From positions 496,001 to 560,000 of the forward strand of contig NW_025954970.1 in the NCBI RefSeq assembly GCF_022376445.1: a stretch of 64,000 bases of DNA. Direction: 5' to 3'. This document shows, in pieces, positions 35,768 through 47,183 of this stretch; the stretch's first letter is position 1, and each line of letters starts with the position of its first letter. The notes below the pieces were generated by a model that saw only the letters and a program-made list of their open reading frames with translations, made no database searches and was not told where the DNA came from. Made by a program: the position numbers and the translations under genes. Origin of the DNA: Fomitopsis serialis. Its lineage: Eukaryota > Basidiomycota > Agaricomycetes > Polyporales > Fomitopsidaceae.

Positions 35768-37310
35768 TTACCGACAGCTCGACCATTGTCTCATCCAGCC
35801 GGCTATCCCAGTCGAGGTCGTTCTCCGTGTCTGTGGATTCCGGTGCGGAGCCATCCAGCCTTTATATGGAAGCGACCCTGCAAGGGTGCCCAGCAAGCGT
35901 GTATTGAACCGGGGATCAGATAGTTGCGATGACTCCGAGGAAGGCATGCCACTGGAATATACGTTTGTTTCATGTAGGTTGAGGTAGAAGTACGATAGCA
36001 GGATGGTCTGCAGTCTGTGGGAGGTGTCCACACTGGAACAATCGAGTTGAAGGAAATGACATACGAGTAGACGATAGGTGCCAGGATCCCGGTGTTGACT
36101 GACTGAAAAACAGGTGCCGTTAATATTGGGGAGGGGGGCATATTGACAATACGTACAGTGACCGCGCTCCACACGACGTTGAGTACTATAAGAACGAGAC
36201 TCGCCCTAACGCAGAGCCAGGTCAACATCGTTAGAGCATCATCCGTACTCTTGAACTCACACAAAATACACACTACCTGATGAAACGCACGTATTTCAGT
36301 TGCGATGTCAACTCATCGAGGGAGTTACTCACCGTCTCTAATTAGGATCGTCGTGAATGGAGTGTCAAGCCAAGAATATTGACGAAGGCTCCTAATGGCA
36401 GCCGCTCGCAATGCATGACGCCAGATCGCCCCGATCAGGAGTACCTCGGGCACGATGGCAGTTGCCTGCCCGGCGATGAATACTGGATCAAGTAGATCGA
36501 ACCAGAGCGATAATGAGTCAAGCCATGACGCCAAATGAAGAGAGACTGCCGCACATGTACTGTAAGACCATAAAATGATCAGAGCCGGGATGTGTAGAGT
36601 CACTAGGACGCATCACATACCTCAGAAACTTTTCGTTGCCTTTGGTCGTTATGACGCAGCCGATAGGCTGTGGCACATTAACGGGAACTGATACAACGAC
36701 CTCATACTAGCGGTAATTGCATGAGAACATTATTCAAACAGCAGCGATACATGAAGGACGTACGATTTCGATTGCAACAACCACGAGAGACCACAAAAAC
36801 GTTGCCCATCCAAGCCACACAGAACGATAGCCGATGGCGTAAGCACGCAGCGCGGTAAAGGCTGGAATACACAGGGAGTGAACCCTCTGGTGAGTCGTAG
36901 GAATATGTGAAGCTCTCCGTAGGCTACGCACCACCATAGACGACGTGGAACAGCATGGCGCAACTGACTCGCCAGACGTACACGATCCAAAGTCTGCATA
37001 GTGTACGTAGCGCATGTGAGCATAGACCAAAGACATTCGCAGATTACGCTGCCGCACCTCTAGAGCAGTATCAGTACTTATAAGTTGGGTGTATGATGAC
37101 AATCACTGTGTGGCGTACTTCGCAGGTCTTGATCGTCGTGTAAGACACCTCAAAAGCCAGGAACATCGCCACGGATATATGCATCACCAGATAGAGACCG
37201 GTCGCCACTGACATCTTCCTGCGACTCCACACCAGGTCCACCTCCCGCCAGAGTGTGAGACAGCGGTCATAAGCGTAAATCGCTTTATATGAGGGCAACG
37301 ACGACGTCAA
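35768..37310 (-). CDS. DUF6533-type seven-helix membrane protein, copy f
   Basis: Only minus-strand DUF6533 locus with a recognisable core. The domain exon reads AIYAYDRCLTLWREVDLVWS and a helix (about 37,285-37,110). AFTALRAYAIGYRSVWLGWA lies near 36,865-36,780, AIVPEVLLIGAIWRHALRAA near 36,460-36,400 and ends in TTILIRDG, and LLSYFYLNLHETNVYSSG begins the tail near 36,000. The first exon is not settled; upstream codons QLYIELCLDLGV near 37,380 probably belong to it, so the true start lies beyond 37,310. The tail has neither the VYDDQ block of copies a and c nor the ILGSLGGSLAFGSS block of d and e, although RLLGTLAGSL is similar. Integrity unknown. Confidence 0.6.
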
Positions 37311-38401
37311 TATACGCCATGACGCTGAATGGTTACGTACCGCACGCCGAGATCAAGGCACAGTTCGATATAAAGCTGTCGCTCGTGAGCTTGTTGATGG
37401 TTCAACAAGACGCAGTGCGACTCACCCGGCCTTGAGGACAACATCCGCGTCTGCAAGCGCACCGGTAGGCATAGCTTGGATGTGGCGCGCGCGCGTTGGA
37501 GCGAACAGCAGATATATACCTGTATCTCGGGGCTTATCCAGCCATCTGTGCTTCTAGCACCTGAAAGTAGGGAAGGACGGTGGAGGGAGTTAAGGTGGTA
37601 CGAGCGCGCGCGTATGTCGTGCAGTTGTACCACCCGATCGCGCTTACATACCTCCGGATGGTGGAGTCTCAGCATCACGGCGCTGAACGCTGAGGTGATT
37701 CCTGGTGACTCCGAACACTTCGTGGTAGAGCGCTACGGTGAAGAAGAAGCCATTGGTTGTACACCGATGTACAGATAACTCACCGGCCTCCGTGTATCTC
37801 TCACACCATGGTGACGAGCTTTCGTGGTACATCTGCACCTAAGCACCTGTAAAGGAGCGCTATGCTCGCTCGTAGCGCAGCTGTATGCGCCCACTAGGCT
37901 GCGAAGTCCGAGCCGCTGTTGCAGCTACCAGCCTATCGTCTCCGACTCATCAGCTGCCGATCCTCCGGGATGAACAGAGTTTGAATTGCTTACCGCTATC
38001 TTCAGACACTTCCTGCGATCTACGCAGTGGTCCGCTAGGACGATGCATACCGTAACTCGCGTCTACACGGAAAGATCCCTCGGGCTCAGGGCACGGCGAG
38101 GCTGATAGGGCCGGGAGATCATGTCATTTGGCCTCGATTCCGCGGACGCGGAAGAGAGAAGCGCTGAGTTGGTGTTCAGAGACGCACGAGCGTCGCAGAC
38201 TCCGGCAGAGCCGGAGCCTGAGGACAACCTCGTGTTGACAGACCAAGGGTGCGCGGCGGCCTAGTACGGATTAGCATCACCGTTGCCGACCAGAATGGCT
38301 CTCCGACAACGCGTCGGGCCCGGGGCGTTCAAGCTGGTATGTACTCAGAACAGATGTCATTCCTGCGGGTGGTGGATCACGTGGTCGGTTCTAACGACTC
38401 G

Positions 38402-40009
38402 GATGACGGCCATTTCTGTGAGGACATGCAAATGGAAATGTGAGTTTAATTCTGTGCTCCGAGCGCGGTTCAGAGAATACTAGCAAGGCAGAACAATAAA
38501 TAATACAACACGCGAAACAGACCCAATCTCCGGGACCCTTTCACAGAAATGACCTCAGCCTGAGGGATGTGATTCGTGGTCTACGGCGCTGCTCCGCGAG
38601 ACCATTGATACCTCGCTCTCAGCTTCTCGGTGTTCCCGCTGTTCCTCGTCCGCATCGAGGTCGTCTTCTACATCCGAGTCTCCGGGCGCCAAGATCCTCT
38701 GATCGTCATATACGGAGGACTGCGCAAGTGTTCCTACAATACGCGCAAAGCGGAGATCAGGTTGCTGTGACGCGTCGGAGAGCATGCCGCCCCGATTGGC
38801 GCTTGCTTCGTGTAAGTTGAGGTAGAAGTGCGACAGCAATACTGTCTGCAACCTGCGTGATTATGTTAACCATGATAAACGTGACCCGAATGGGCACAGC
38901 GTACGTGTGGCTAATGGGTGGCATGAAGCCGGCAAAATAAAGCTAACAGAGTTCAAGTTGTATAAGTACGATGTTCTGTTGTTTGACATGCAGGGACACT
39001 GGAACCAACAGCTTTGGTGAGGCTGAGAACCATCATTGTTACCGAAAGGACGAGGATCATACTGAGGCGGCAAGTCATGATGAGCTTCCTTCAATCGTGA
39101 TGAGTCTGTGCCTATGGACTCACATGAAATAAAGTGTGCCTGGAGTAGAAGCAGTCACTGTGACTGTGGGATGTACGAGTCCGCGGATAAACAGAATCCG
39201 GACGCAGGATGCATCTAGAATCTGGACAGCTCCTGGCCAGAATCCGCAGTGCAGCCCGTTCGCACAGTCTACATAGCACGTCAATGTCCATGATACAGCA
39301 TGGAGAGATGGCGACCCCACAGGCGTATTTAGTGTTTGAGGTTGTATGATTAGAACATGAGGCGAACCTGCCACACGACCACAGGGCGAGTCTGCGTGCA
39401 CCATCAAGACATGCATTGTCAACAAGAACGTTGCCACTCATCTGAGGAAGTCAATCGTTCCGAAAACCGGATCTTCCACAATCCCCGTGACAAAATGGTC
39501 GCAAGCGGTCTGCTGGTCACTGTCGAGAGGGGAGGTCGAGGCTCAATAGAAAAGATGATCCACCGATGCCTGTGCAGGCGTGGAAGGCGGGGACCAGGCG
39601 GGGAGGGGCAGACGGGCACGCGCAGAAGCGAGGGGCAGCGGATTGATTCCGATTGAACCGCTGCGCTGGCATGCGTTCTCGCCGGTGTCGTCCACGCTGG
39701 TCTGCTTGGTCGTACGTGGGCTGCGATGGGAAACAGTTGAGATTCACTGAGGTAGCGTAGGTATAAGTTTCGCAGGCTGTGCTTACAGTTACCTAAGGAA
39801 GCAACCGCGGGTTGAGTTGAGCTGGAGTACCGTCGTACCGAGCGCTTATTCCCTTTTCGGGAAGCTTTGTGGCCCGATGCGCGGTCTACGCCGCGCCGGT
39901 AGTCTCGGAGTCTACGCCAGCTCTACTCTACGCCGCTAGCCACTGCATTCATCTTCAGCAGCTCGATTATCAGTATTGGAACCATTTCACGGAACATCAA
40001 GACTCTGCG
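38402..40009 (-). repeat. inverted, internally deleted module copy C
   Basis: On the minus strand, 40,009 to about 39,155 matches blocks A and B. At about 39,155 the sequence jumps to what lies near 8,655 in copy A, so roughly 2 kb is missing. It then continues through the DUF6533 tail to the first codons of an ABM gene (ATGGCCGTCATC) and stops matching at about 38,402. The deletion removes the promoter and all membrane-domain exons. Confidence 0.8.
38555..38851 (-). pseudogene. DUF6533 C-terminal tail fragment
   Basis: Codes SHFYLNLHEASANRGGMLS and the acidic tail with VYDDQ and EEQREH, closely matching the last exon of copy c (22,276-22,557). The preceding exons are deleted (see the inverted copy C), leaving no start and no membrane domain. 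It can only be a relic. Confidence 0.8.
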
Positions 40010-40503
40010 AGCATCACTGGTGAATAACCAGCGTGCACAGTCAATCGGCGGCCACAGTAGGGAAGGATATGGGAAAGATGTACCACACAGCACTAGTCCG
40101 TCCGATCGCAACCCGGAATGCGTGAGTCCGAGCGATATGCTATGATATGTGCTGTCTCGAGTGCAGCTGCCAAGTCCTCGCGCGACGATGATGAGATCCC
40201 GGAATCTGGGTGGTCCGACTCGTGGCTTCAGACACCAAGACACGGCGTGTGTCCCAGGGGGATGTCTCCCGAGTCTCAGACTCTCCTTGTGGCTGGTGAA
40301 GATGACCGGGAGCATCTCACAGACCTGAGTGACACACGTAGATACCTGGGGATACATCAACAATGAAATCAAGATCGTTTCGCGTTCCAATTGTACAAGT
40401 CTCTTTGGCTTCATCTTCGCACCATCGATACCCACCCACCTCGCCGAAGGGACTCCGTAGAACACTCCGTCGAGCGTTACGCCGGTAGCAATGGCATATC
40501 ACC

Positions 40504-41419
40504 CTAGTACGTCTTGTTGGAGTACGAGACGTGTAGAATGTCTGCCTTCTCGATGAATCCGTACAAGCTTCCCAGTGCCGCCTTGTTCTCAGGGATTGCG
40601 ACCAATGACTGATGAGCCTGGGGGTATGGATCAGCCCCGGAATATCACAGTAAGAGCGGAAACGGGGAAGGAAATAAGGTGAGTTCGGGAGCGTCAAGGG
40701 TGGCAACCAGTCAACAAACAGAGAGGTTCGCACTGGCAGTAGGAGTAGAAGATTCAGTGACTCTGAGGGTAACACACACCTCGACTGAGTCCCAGCCGAC
40801 GAGCAGAAGCACGACGGGGTTGGCTCCGGCGTCCGTTGTGATGGAGTACGTCGCACCGTGCACGGTAGGGGCCTGCGTGAGCTTGCCAAGAGCACCTTCC
40901 TGGACAGCCTTGAACGCGGCTAGGTCGGCATCCGCCTTGAGAGTGATGATGGCCTGGATCAGACGGGCGATCTTTATCAGCTTGCGAACAACGAAGTGAG
41001 AATACGAAGACGCACCACTTCGGTGACAGGTGCGGCGGTGACGGCATGCGGGAAGGAGGGGAAGGTGAAGTAGCGGCGCGTGTACGTCGAGTCGGGGGCG
41101 GAGACCGACTTGATGTCGTCGACGAAGTTGCCGTACTCAGCCTCGGGCCACTTGAAGTCCTTCTGCTCGAACCCGTTCTCGAAGTCTGGTCAAGCGCATA
41201 CAGCAAATGAGCGATCATCAGTCGCATGGAGTAAATACGGGACGGGGTTTGCTTACAGAGAGTCCAGTAGAGCCTTTGGGGGTGTTCGACGCTGAGGCCG
41301 TACGACTGGCGCTTGAGCCCGCCCTTGGCCGCACCCTCGCGGAGCTTCTCCAAGACCGCGTTCTCCTTATCGATGCCCTCCTTGAGGTCGACAACGGCTA
41401 CCTCGACAATCGTGGTCAT
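40504..41419 (-). CDS. ABM-like two-barrel protein, copy ABM-5 (intact)
   Basis: Reference copy of the family. Exons 41419-41257, 41185-41016, 40953-40780 and 40617-40504 sum to 621 bases (206 residues) with all junctions in frame and GT-AG. The N-terminal half has MTTIVEVAVVDLKEGIDKEN, a LEKLREGAAKGG helix, QSYGLSVEHPQRLYWTL, then FKWPEAEYGNFVDDIKS. The C-terminal half has AIITLKADADLAAFKAVQEG, YSITTDAGANPVVLLLVGWD, and an AHQSLVAIPENKAALGS helix ending in HVSYSNKTY. The two halves look like tandem copies of a small alpha/beta-barrel unit, with the GWDS-then-His helix order typical of ABM proteins. There is no signal peptide or membrane helix, so it is probably cytosolic. Substrate and role are unknown. 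Confidence 0.82.
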
Positions 41420-41504
41420 TTCTGTTGCTGTGCAAGTTAAGACGGTGAGGAGTGTTCTCGCGATCGGGAGACGAGGTTGGGAGGCACTTTGCATGCATGT
41501 CTCA

Positions 41505-41511
41505 GTTTATA
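41505..41511 (-). promoter_or_regulatory. TATA box of ABM-5
   Basis: On the minus strand TATAAAC begins the conserved block continuing TGAGACATG, 86 bases before the ATG at 41419. Confidence 0.6.
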
Positions 41512-42313
41512 TGTCCGTGTCCCGGAGTTTACGGTGCTGACTGATGGAAGAATGAATATTCATTAGCCCGGTGTGTCCAATGTGTGCTAGGGGGAAGCGG
41601 TGTTCATCATGATAAGAATGTTGTACTGAACTGGCCGCCGAGCACGGCATATGATGCCATACCGCTGAGTCTACAGAAAAGGGCAGTGAGCGACATTCGC
41701 ATGTGTTTACCGTCCATGATTGCGAGTCGGTGGAAATGCTAACCTGGACTGAGCGGTAACGAGCGGAGGAGGAGACTGGGAAGAGAGCCTTCTCCTCGCA
41801 ATCGATCGGAAGGGACAAATGGCCGCGCGGAACGCACACCGCGAGTGTGGCGCCGCCGTGGGACCGGCCCGGGTCTCGCAATTGCCTCCCGCTGGTCCAC
41901 TCTCGAACGGACCCTACTTACCTAAGTTCTTCTGGCACTAAGTACGCCGTACAGTGATTGCATGCAAACTGTATGTGCTGCACCACGTTTATCGGCAACT
42001 AGGTACGTACGTATAACCTCAATAAGAGACTATGAGTGCACTCGGAGGCTTTGGTCAAGAGACATCATGACCGAGTGACTCCTCCTCTCTGAATCAGCCA
42101 CAGAGCGGCCAATCCAGATGGTGAGTAGCATGATGCGCGCCACGACGCGATCTCGTCTAGTATCTAGTACTGCATGTACACTGTAGGATTCCTGCCTTGT
42201 TAAACTGATGCGATAACCAACTCCCCTGCGAGCTTACGCTCATCCGGGCGTCGCCAACTTCGCGCCCTGCAAATGAGTAAATCTCAGCTCCCACTGGCAC
42301 AGAATAACGCATG

Positions 42314-43227
42314 TTACACCCGTCTAGGCCTCTTCGAGTACGAGACATGGACGAGGTCGCCCTTCTCGATGAACGCATACAAGGTTCCCAAAAGCGCCTG
42401 GCTCTCGGGGGCTGCGGCTATGGCTTGATGAGCCTTCAGGGCACTAGTCAGTCGGACATCATGGTACAAGGAAAAGGGGGGGCAATGTCGATGGAGAGTA
42501 GCGGGGAGAGCGAGAGATCCCTCTCAATGGAGGGAGATGAAATGTTGATGGCACAGGGCGGCAGAGTGGAAAGAGTGGAGATGCGCAACGGCGAGAAGAC
42601 GCACCTCGGCCGAGTCCCATCCAACGAACAAAACCACGATAGGGTTGGCTCCGGCCTCTGTTGTGATGGCGTACGCTGCGCCATGTACGACGGGCGCCTC
42701 CTTGAGCTTGCTGATGGCGCCATCTTGGAAAGCCTTGAAGGCGGCCAGGTCGGCATCCTCCTTGAGAGTGAGGATCACCTGAGTAGGACCGAGCACCGTT
42801 GGTCAGCTTGCAAACGATGGGGGAAGTATACGCACAGTTTCGGTGACAGGTGCAGCGGTGACCGCAGGCGAGAATGAGGGGAAGGTGAGGAAGTGGCGCG
42901 TAACGTCAGAGGCGGCGATCTTCTTCAGTTCGTTGTCGAAGTCGCCATATTCGTCTGTTGGCCAGCTGAAGTCCTTCAGCTCGAAGCCGTCCTCGAAGTC
43001 TAGATAACGCAGCGATGCACCACATTCAATGAGGGTGTGGTGATATGAGGAGTGGAAGCACATACAGAGAACCCAGTAGAGCCTCTGGGGGTGTTCGACG
43101 CTGAAGCCGTACGACTGGCCTTGAGTCCGCCCTTGGCCGCGCCCTCGCGGAGCTTTCTGAAGGCTGTATTCTCCTTATCGGTGCCCTCCTTGAGGTCGAC
43201 GACAATCAGCTCGACAACGACGGTCAT
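42314..43227 (-). CDS. ABM-like two-barrel protein, copy ABM-6 (frame slip in exon 1)
   Basis: Starts MTVVVELIVVDLKEGTDKEN with an FRKLREGAAKGGLK helix. One G is missing near 43,120 (paralogues read on as QSYGFSVEHPQRLYW, found here in the next frame). Exon 2 has DFEDGFELKDFSWPTDEYGD to APVTE. Exon 3 has VILTLKEDADLAAFKAFQDG and FVGWDSAE. Exon 4 codes AHQAIAAAPESQALLGTLYA to VSYSKRPRRV, with TAA at 42316-42314. It lies tandem with ABM-5 on the same strand with about 0.9 kb between. Otherwise intact splice sites suggest a working gene if the missing base is an error. Confidence 0.75.
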
Positions 43228-43306
43228 GTCTATCGCTTCGTGGGGTAGGGATACGAGATGTGTCCTTCAAAGACAAGGGTGGGAGACACATCGTATCCAC
43301 ATCCCA

Positions 43307-43313
43307 GCTTATA
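43307..43313 (-). promoter_or_regulatory. TATA box of ABM-6
   Basis: TATAAGC on the minus strand, 80 bases before the ATG, inside the leader block shared with ABM-4 and ABM-5. Confidence 0.5.
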
Positions 43314-43807
43314 TGTCCGTGCGTGGCGCCGACTGATGAAAGGGAATTCGCCCGAGAGGTGTACATTGGTCAAGGTGCGCGCTATGAGAATGTTTAAGAT
43401 TCATGTCGCACGATGAGAAAGCTCTAATGACATACCGAGCGCGGTCCTGACCGTAGTAGACGACATACTTACGACTCTGCCATGCGAGAGGAAAATCATC
43501 GCAATATCCTCTCGACTCGTTTACAAAATCCCATCTGCCCGCAGATCTTAGACAAGGCCGGGCGAAAGTGCACCGAGCTGAGCGGCAACTTTAACTTTGA
43601 CGACCGGAGGACGAGAAAACCAAGCAGCAACCCGGCGCGGCGCTACGGGCGTCTGTCACGGCGTTGCGCGACCACGTGACACACGCGAGCCACGACGGTT
43701 CGACTTGGGCTGGTCCAGATCCGGACGACAACGACTCGCAACTGCGACCACCTCCCTCTCCGCGACACACCCCTGCCGCACTCTACGGCCTCGCAAGCTC
43801 TTTCGCC

Positions 43808-46729
43808 ATGGCCTCACCACTCGACCTGTATGAATCCATCGACATCATCGGGACGGGGTCCTTCGGTATAATCAGGAAAGTCAGGCGGAAAGCTGACGGC
43901 CAGGTCAGCGCTCTGCAAGCCTCTTCGTGTTTGGCCAGATGACTCACCACAGCCACGCACCAGGTATTTGCCCGAAAGAACTCAACTTCGAGCGCATGAC
44001 CGAGCGAGACCGCAAGCAAATTGTCGCGGAAGTGTGCGTCGTCGTTCGCGGCCGTTCTGATGACGACTGTCCGCTGCTGACGCTGACGCTGACACCGGCC
44101 CCTCCAGCAACATTCTGAAAGACCTCAACCACGAACACATCGTACGCTATCACGACCGTCATGTTGACCGGGACGCCGGCATTCTGTACATTCTTATGGA
44201 GTACTGTGGTGGCGGCGACCTTTCTGCCGTCATCAAGCAAGCCCAGCGCCAGAACCGACCCATCCCCGAGGACACAATTTGGAACTACTTTATGCAGATT
44301 CTGCTGGCGCTGAACCATTGTCATCACCCAAACGGGCACGGCCGTGCGGGTAGTAGCGGCGGGGCGGACGACGGTCGGGAGCGTAGGCCACAGATTTTGC
44401 ATCGAGATTTGAAGCCAGACAATGGTGCGTGGCTATGTTATGTCGGGATTTATGGCCTGTGAATAACGACATGTGTGGGCTTCAGTATTTCTCGACGAGA
44501 ACAACCTCGTCAAGCTTGGCGACTTCGGACTCTCCAAGGCAATGGCCCAGGCGAGCTTCGCAAACACTTACGTCGGCGTACGCAGCTCTGATATCTTGAA
44601 TGCACCTGTGCTGAGACCTATCATAGACGCCATATTACATGTCTCCCGAGCTGATGCAAGAAAAGGCGTACGACTCGAAGTCGGATATCTGGTCGCTGGG
44701 GTGCCTCATCTACGAGCTCTGTGCGCTAAAGCCGCCGTTCCATGAAGCGAAAACGCATGCGGAGCTTAGCATACTCATCAGGTGCGTTCATGCGATCTCT
44801 AAGCGTGTATGGCCCTTAACAGGAGATGCGCAGGACTGGTCGCATTCCCCCATTACCCAAGGGATACACCCCAGCTCTCGCGGGCGTCATCAAAGCCATG
44901 CTGAATCTGAATGTGAGTATATGCGTTTAGCGCATGCGACAATGAGCACGCATACTGAGATGACGTAGCCCGCGATGCGCCCATCCGCACAACAGCTCCT
45001 CAACCACGAGCGGATCGAGCTCGCCTTCAAGGTCGGCGAGACTCAGAGGCTGTAAGCCCACTCACCCCTGCTCCCTGTCGCCTCATTCACATGACCACGC
45101 TCACAGCCTCAACCAAGTGAAGTCGCATCGAAGCGCGGTGATCGCCAAGGAACGCGACCTCGCTGCGCGCGAAAGCGCTGTCGCTCAACGCGAAAACAGC
45201 CTCCAAACCCTCCTCTCCCAGAAAGAAACTGAGATTGCCGCCCTGCGCAACTCCCTCAACACCGCTCAATCGTCCCTCTCATCCATCCAAGCCGCCTTCG
45301 AGACCACCCTCGCCGAACGCGTGCGCCACCGCGAACAAGAGCTCCGTGCGCTAGTCGCAGCGCAGGAGGCAGAGGTTGCGGCGCGGATGGCGCGCCGTGA
45401 GGAAGAGATTATGGCCGCGGTGCGCGCGCGCGAAGAGGAGATCGCACGGATGTGGGCGGAGTGGGAGGCGAAGACGCGCGAGGCGATGGGTGCGGCGGTC
45501 GAGCAGCGCATGGAGTGGGTCCGCGCGCAGGCGGGCGAGGTCGAGGGGGAGCGCACGCGCCTCGAGGAGGTCAAGCACGAGTTGGAGAGGAGGATGGCGG
45601 AGGTGGAGCGCGCGGAGAGGGAGAGGGAGAGGAGGGGCGCGAGGGCGGGTATGGGGAAGACGCCGTTGGAGGAGGTGAAGAACTTGCTCGCGCCGCTGGC
45701 GCGCATTGCGGATACTCCAGTGCGCCCGGTTGCTAGTCTTACAAGGGCGTCGTCGGTGTTCGAGACGCCCCGGCCTCCAGCCCTGATGAAGACCACACCG
45801 TCGTTCCCTGAGGACATTGCGCCGCCCAGTGCGATGAAGGGTGTCATCCTCACTGCCACCGGCGAGCCCGTTGCGACACCCTCCCCCGCAGAGCTTGCGA
45901 AGCTCTTTGTCAACACACCGAAGGTCGGGCTGAACTTTGCCAGGATATTCGACTTTGACTCGGAAGATGAAGAGGATGAGGAAGACGAAGAGGGTGAAGA
46001 GGAGGACGAGGAACCCGCACCAGGCGAGGATGGATATGAGACCGATACGCGTCCGTCTTCGCGCCGGAGTAGCTCGAGCGCTGGCAAGGACGATGAGGAC
46101 GACCGAACTCCCCAGCCCTCACCCACAGTGGCCGTGCGCCCGACACGCCTTCGCCGCCCATCATTATCCGAGCGTCGTCTCAGCGGCCTTCTCTCGAGGG
46201 ACCCGCCTCCCGCGCGTCGTCAGCGGCCCCCTCAGGATCGACACGCAGCAAGTCGCGTCCGAGGCCACCTTCATCCGGGTCTGCTGCTCCCCGTCCAGCG
46301 GGCAGGACGTCCGCGCCGGGTGCAGCACCCTCGAATACAGTAGCGAGCCAGCCCGCTCCTGACTACGACCTCTCAGACGAGGAGAACCTGCCCTCGCCAT
46401 TCCTCAAGAAGTGCGACCGCCAGGCACTTACACGGACCGCGACACAGACACAGATCACCACGAGCAACAGCACAGGCACGGTCGCGACGCGTGCCCCGCG
46501 GAAGAGCGCGACGTCGTCTCTGAGGGCGTTCACGATGGTGAACGCCGCGATGAAAGGTATGGGGCCGGCAGAAAAAGAGAGGGAGAAGGTGCGCCCGAGG
46601 ATGGCTACGCGGACGGCGAGCTTGGGCGTCCTTGGTGGTGCGGGTGCTGCAAACGCGGGTGTACGGCCGAGCATCGCGAAGGCGATGAAGGCCAGCGAGG
46701 ATGCGAAGAAGGCGTTGTCGCGGCCTTAG
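43808..46729 (+). CDS. nimA: NIMA-family (NEK2-like) serine/threonine kinase
   Basis: Mitotic entry kinase. Eight exons: 43808-43903, 43964-44033, 44108-44425, 44486-44577, 44627-44781, 44834-44912, 44969-45051 and 45107-46729. Kinase landmarks in order: glycine loop GTGSFG, ATP-binding Lys in [20 protein letters not shown], catalytic [42 protein letters not shown] and RPSAQQLL. A Gly-rich insertion (about 17 residues near 44,330) lies before HRDLKPDN. A long coiled coil follows (residues about 300-470), then an acidic run and a basic Ser/Pro-rich tail with [15 protein letters not shown], typical of NIMA C-termini. The exon sum is one base short of a multiple of three: near 46,198 one G of a GGGG-like run appears missing and the tail continues in the next frame to TAG at 46727-46729. 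Confidence 0.92.
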
Positions 46730-47183
46730 CTGCCGTGGGGGTACTGCATCCAGCGGACGTCCCGTTTATTTCTTATGTCTCTTCATGAATTATTGTCACG
46801 CCTGATGATGTTTCCATATCCTGCACAATCTGTACATTGCACATCCGACATGGAAGCCCTGCATATATAATCTATTCACGACCTTGAACCTGTCTCAGTG
46901 CCTGCACTGTCTGCTGAGGTACCGCAAATGATGGAACAGTTGTTTGACTTTGGCTCGTCGACAAATATGGGCGCTTGAGCGTTGTTCGACTTCTTGGCCT
47001 TTACACCACCGCTCGGACGCGTCCTGTCTGCTCTGCTTTCTTCGATTGCGAACGACTCTTCGTACATGGTGCCGCATATATCATATTCCAACCTAGCCGA
47101 AACTGCTCGAGCAGGAAAGGATACTGGTCAAGACGTGTCAATGTCTGTGTCCCAGTATACGAGCTGGCGTGGATGATGCAAGC

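Noticed and set aside
45266..46126. Minus-strand frame of 286 codons opposite the kinase coiled coil
   Set aside because: Antisense of the Glu/Ala/Arg-rich coiled coil gives a Ser-rich artefact; the plus strand has clear kinase continuity.
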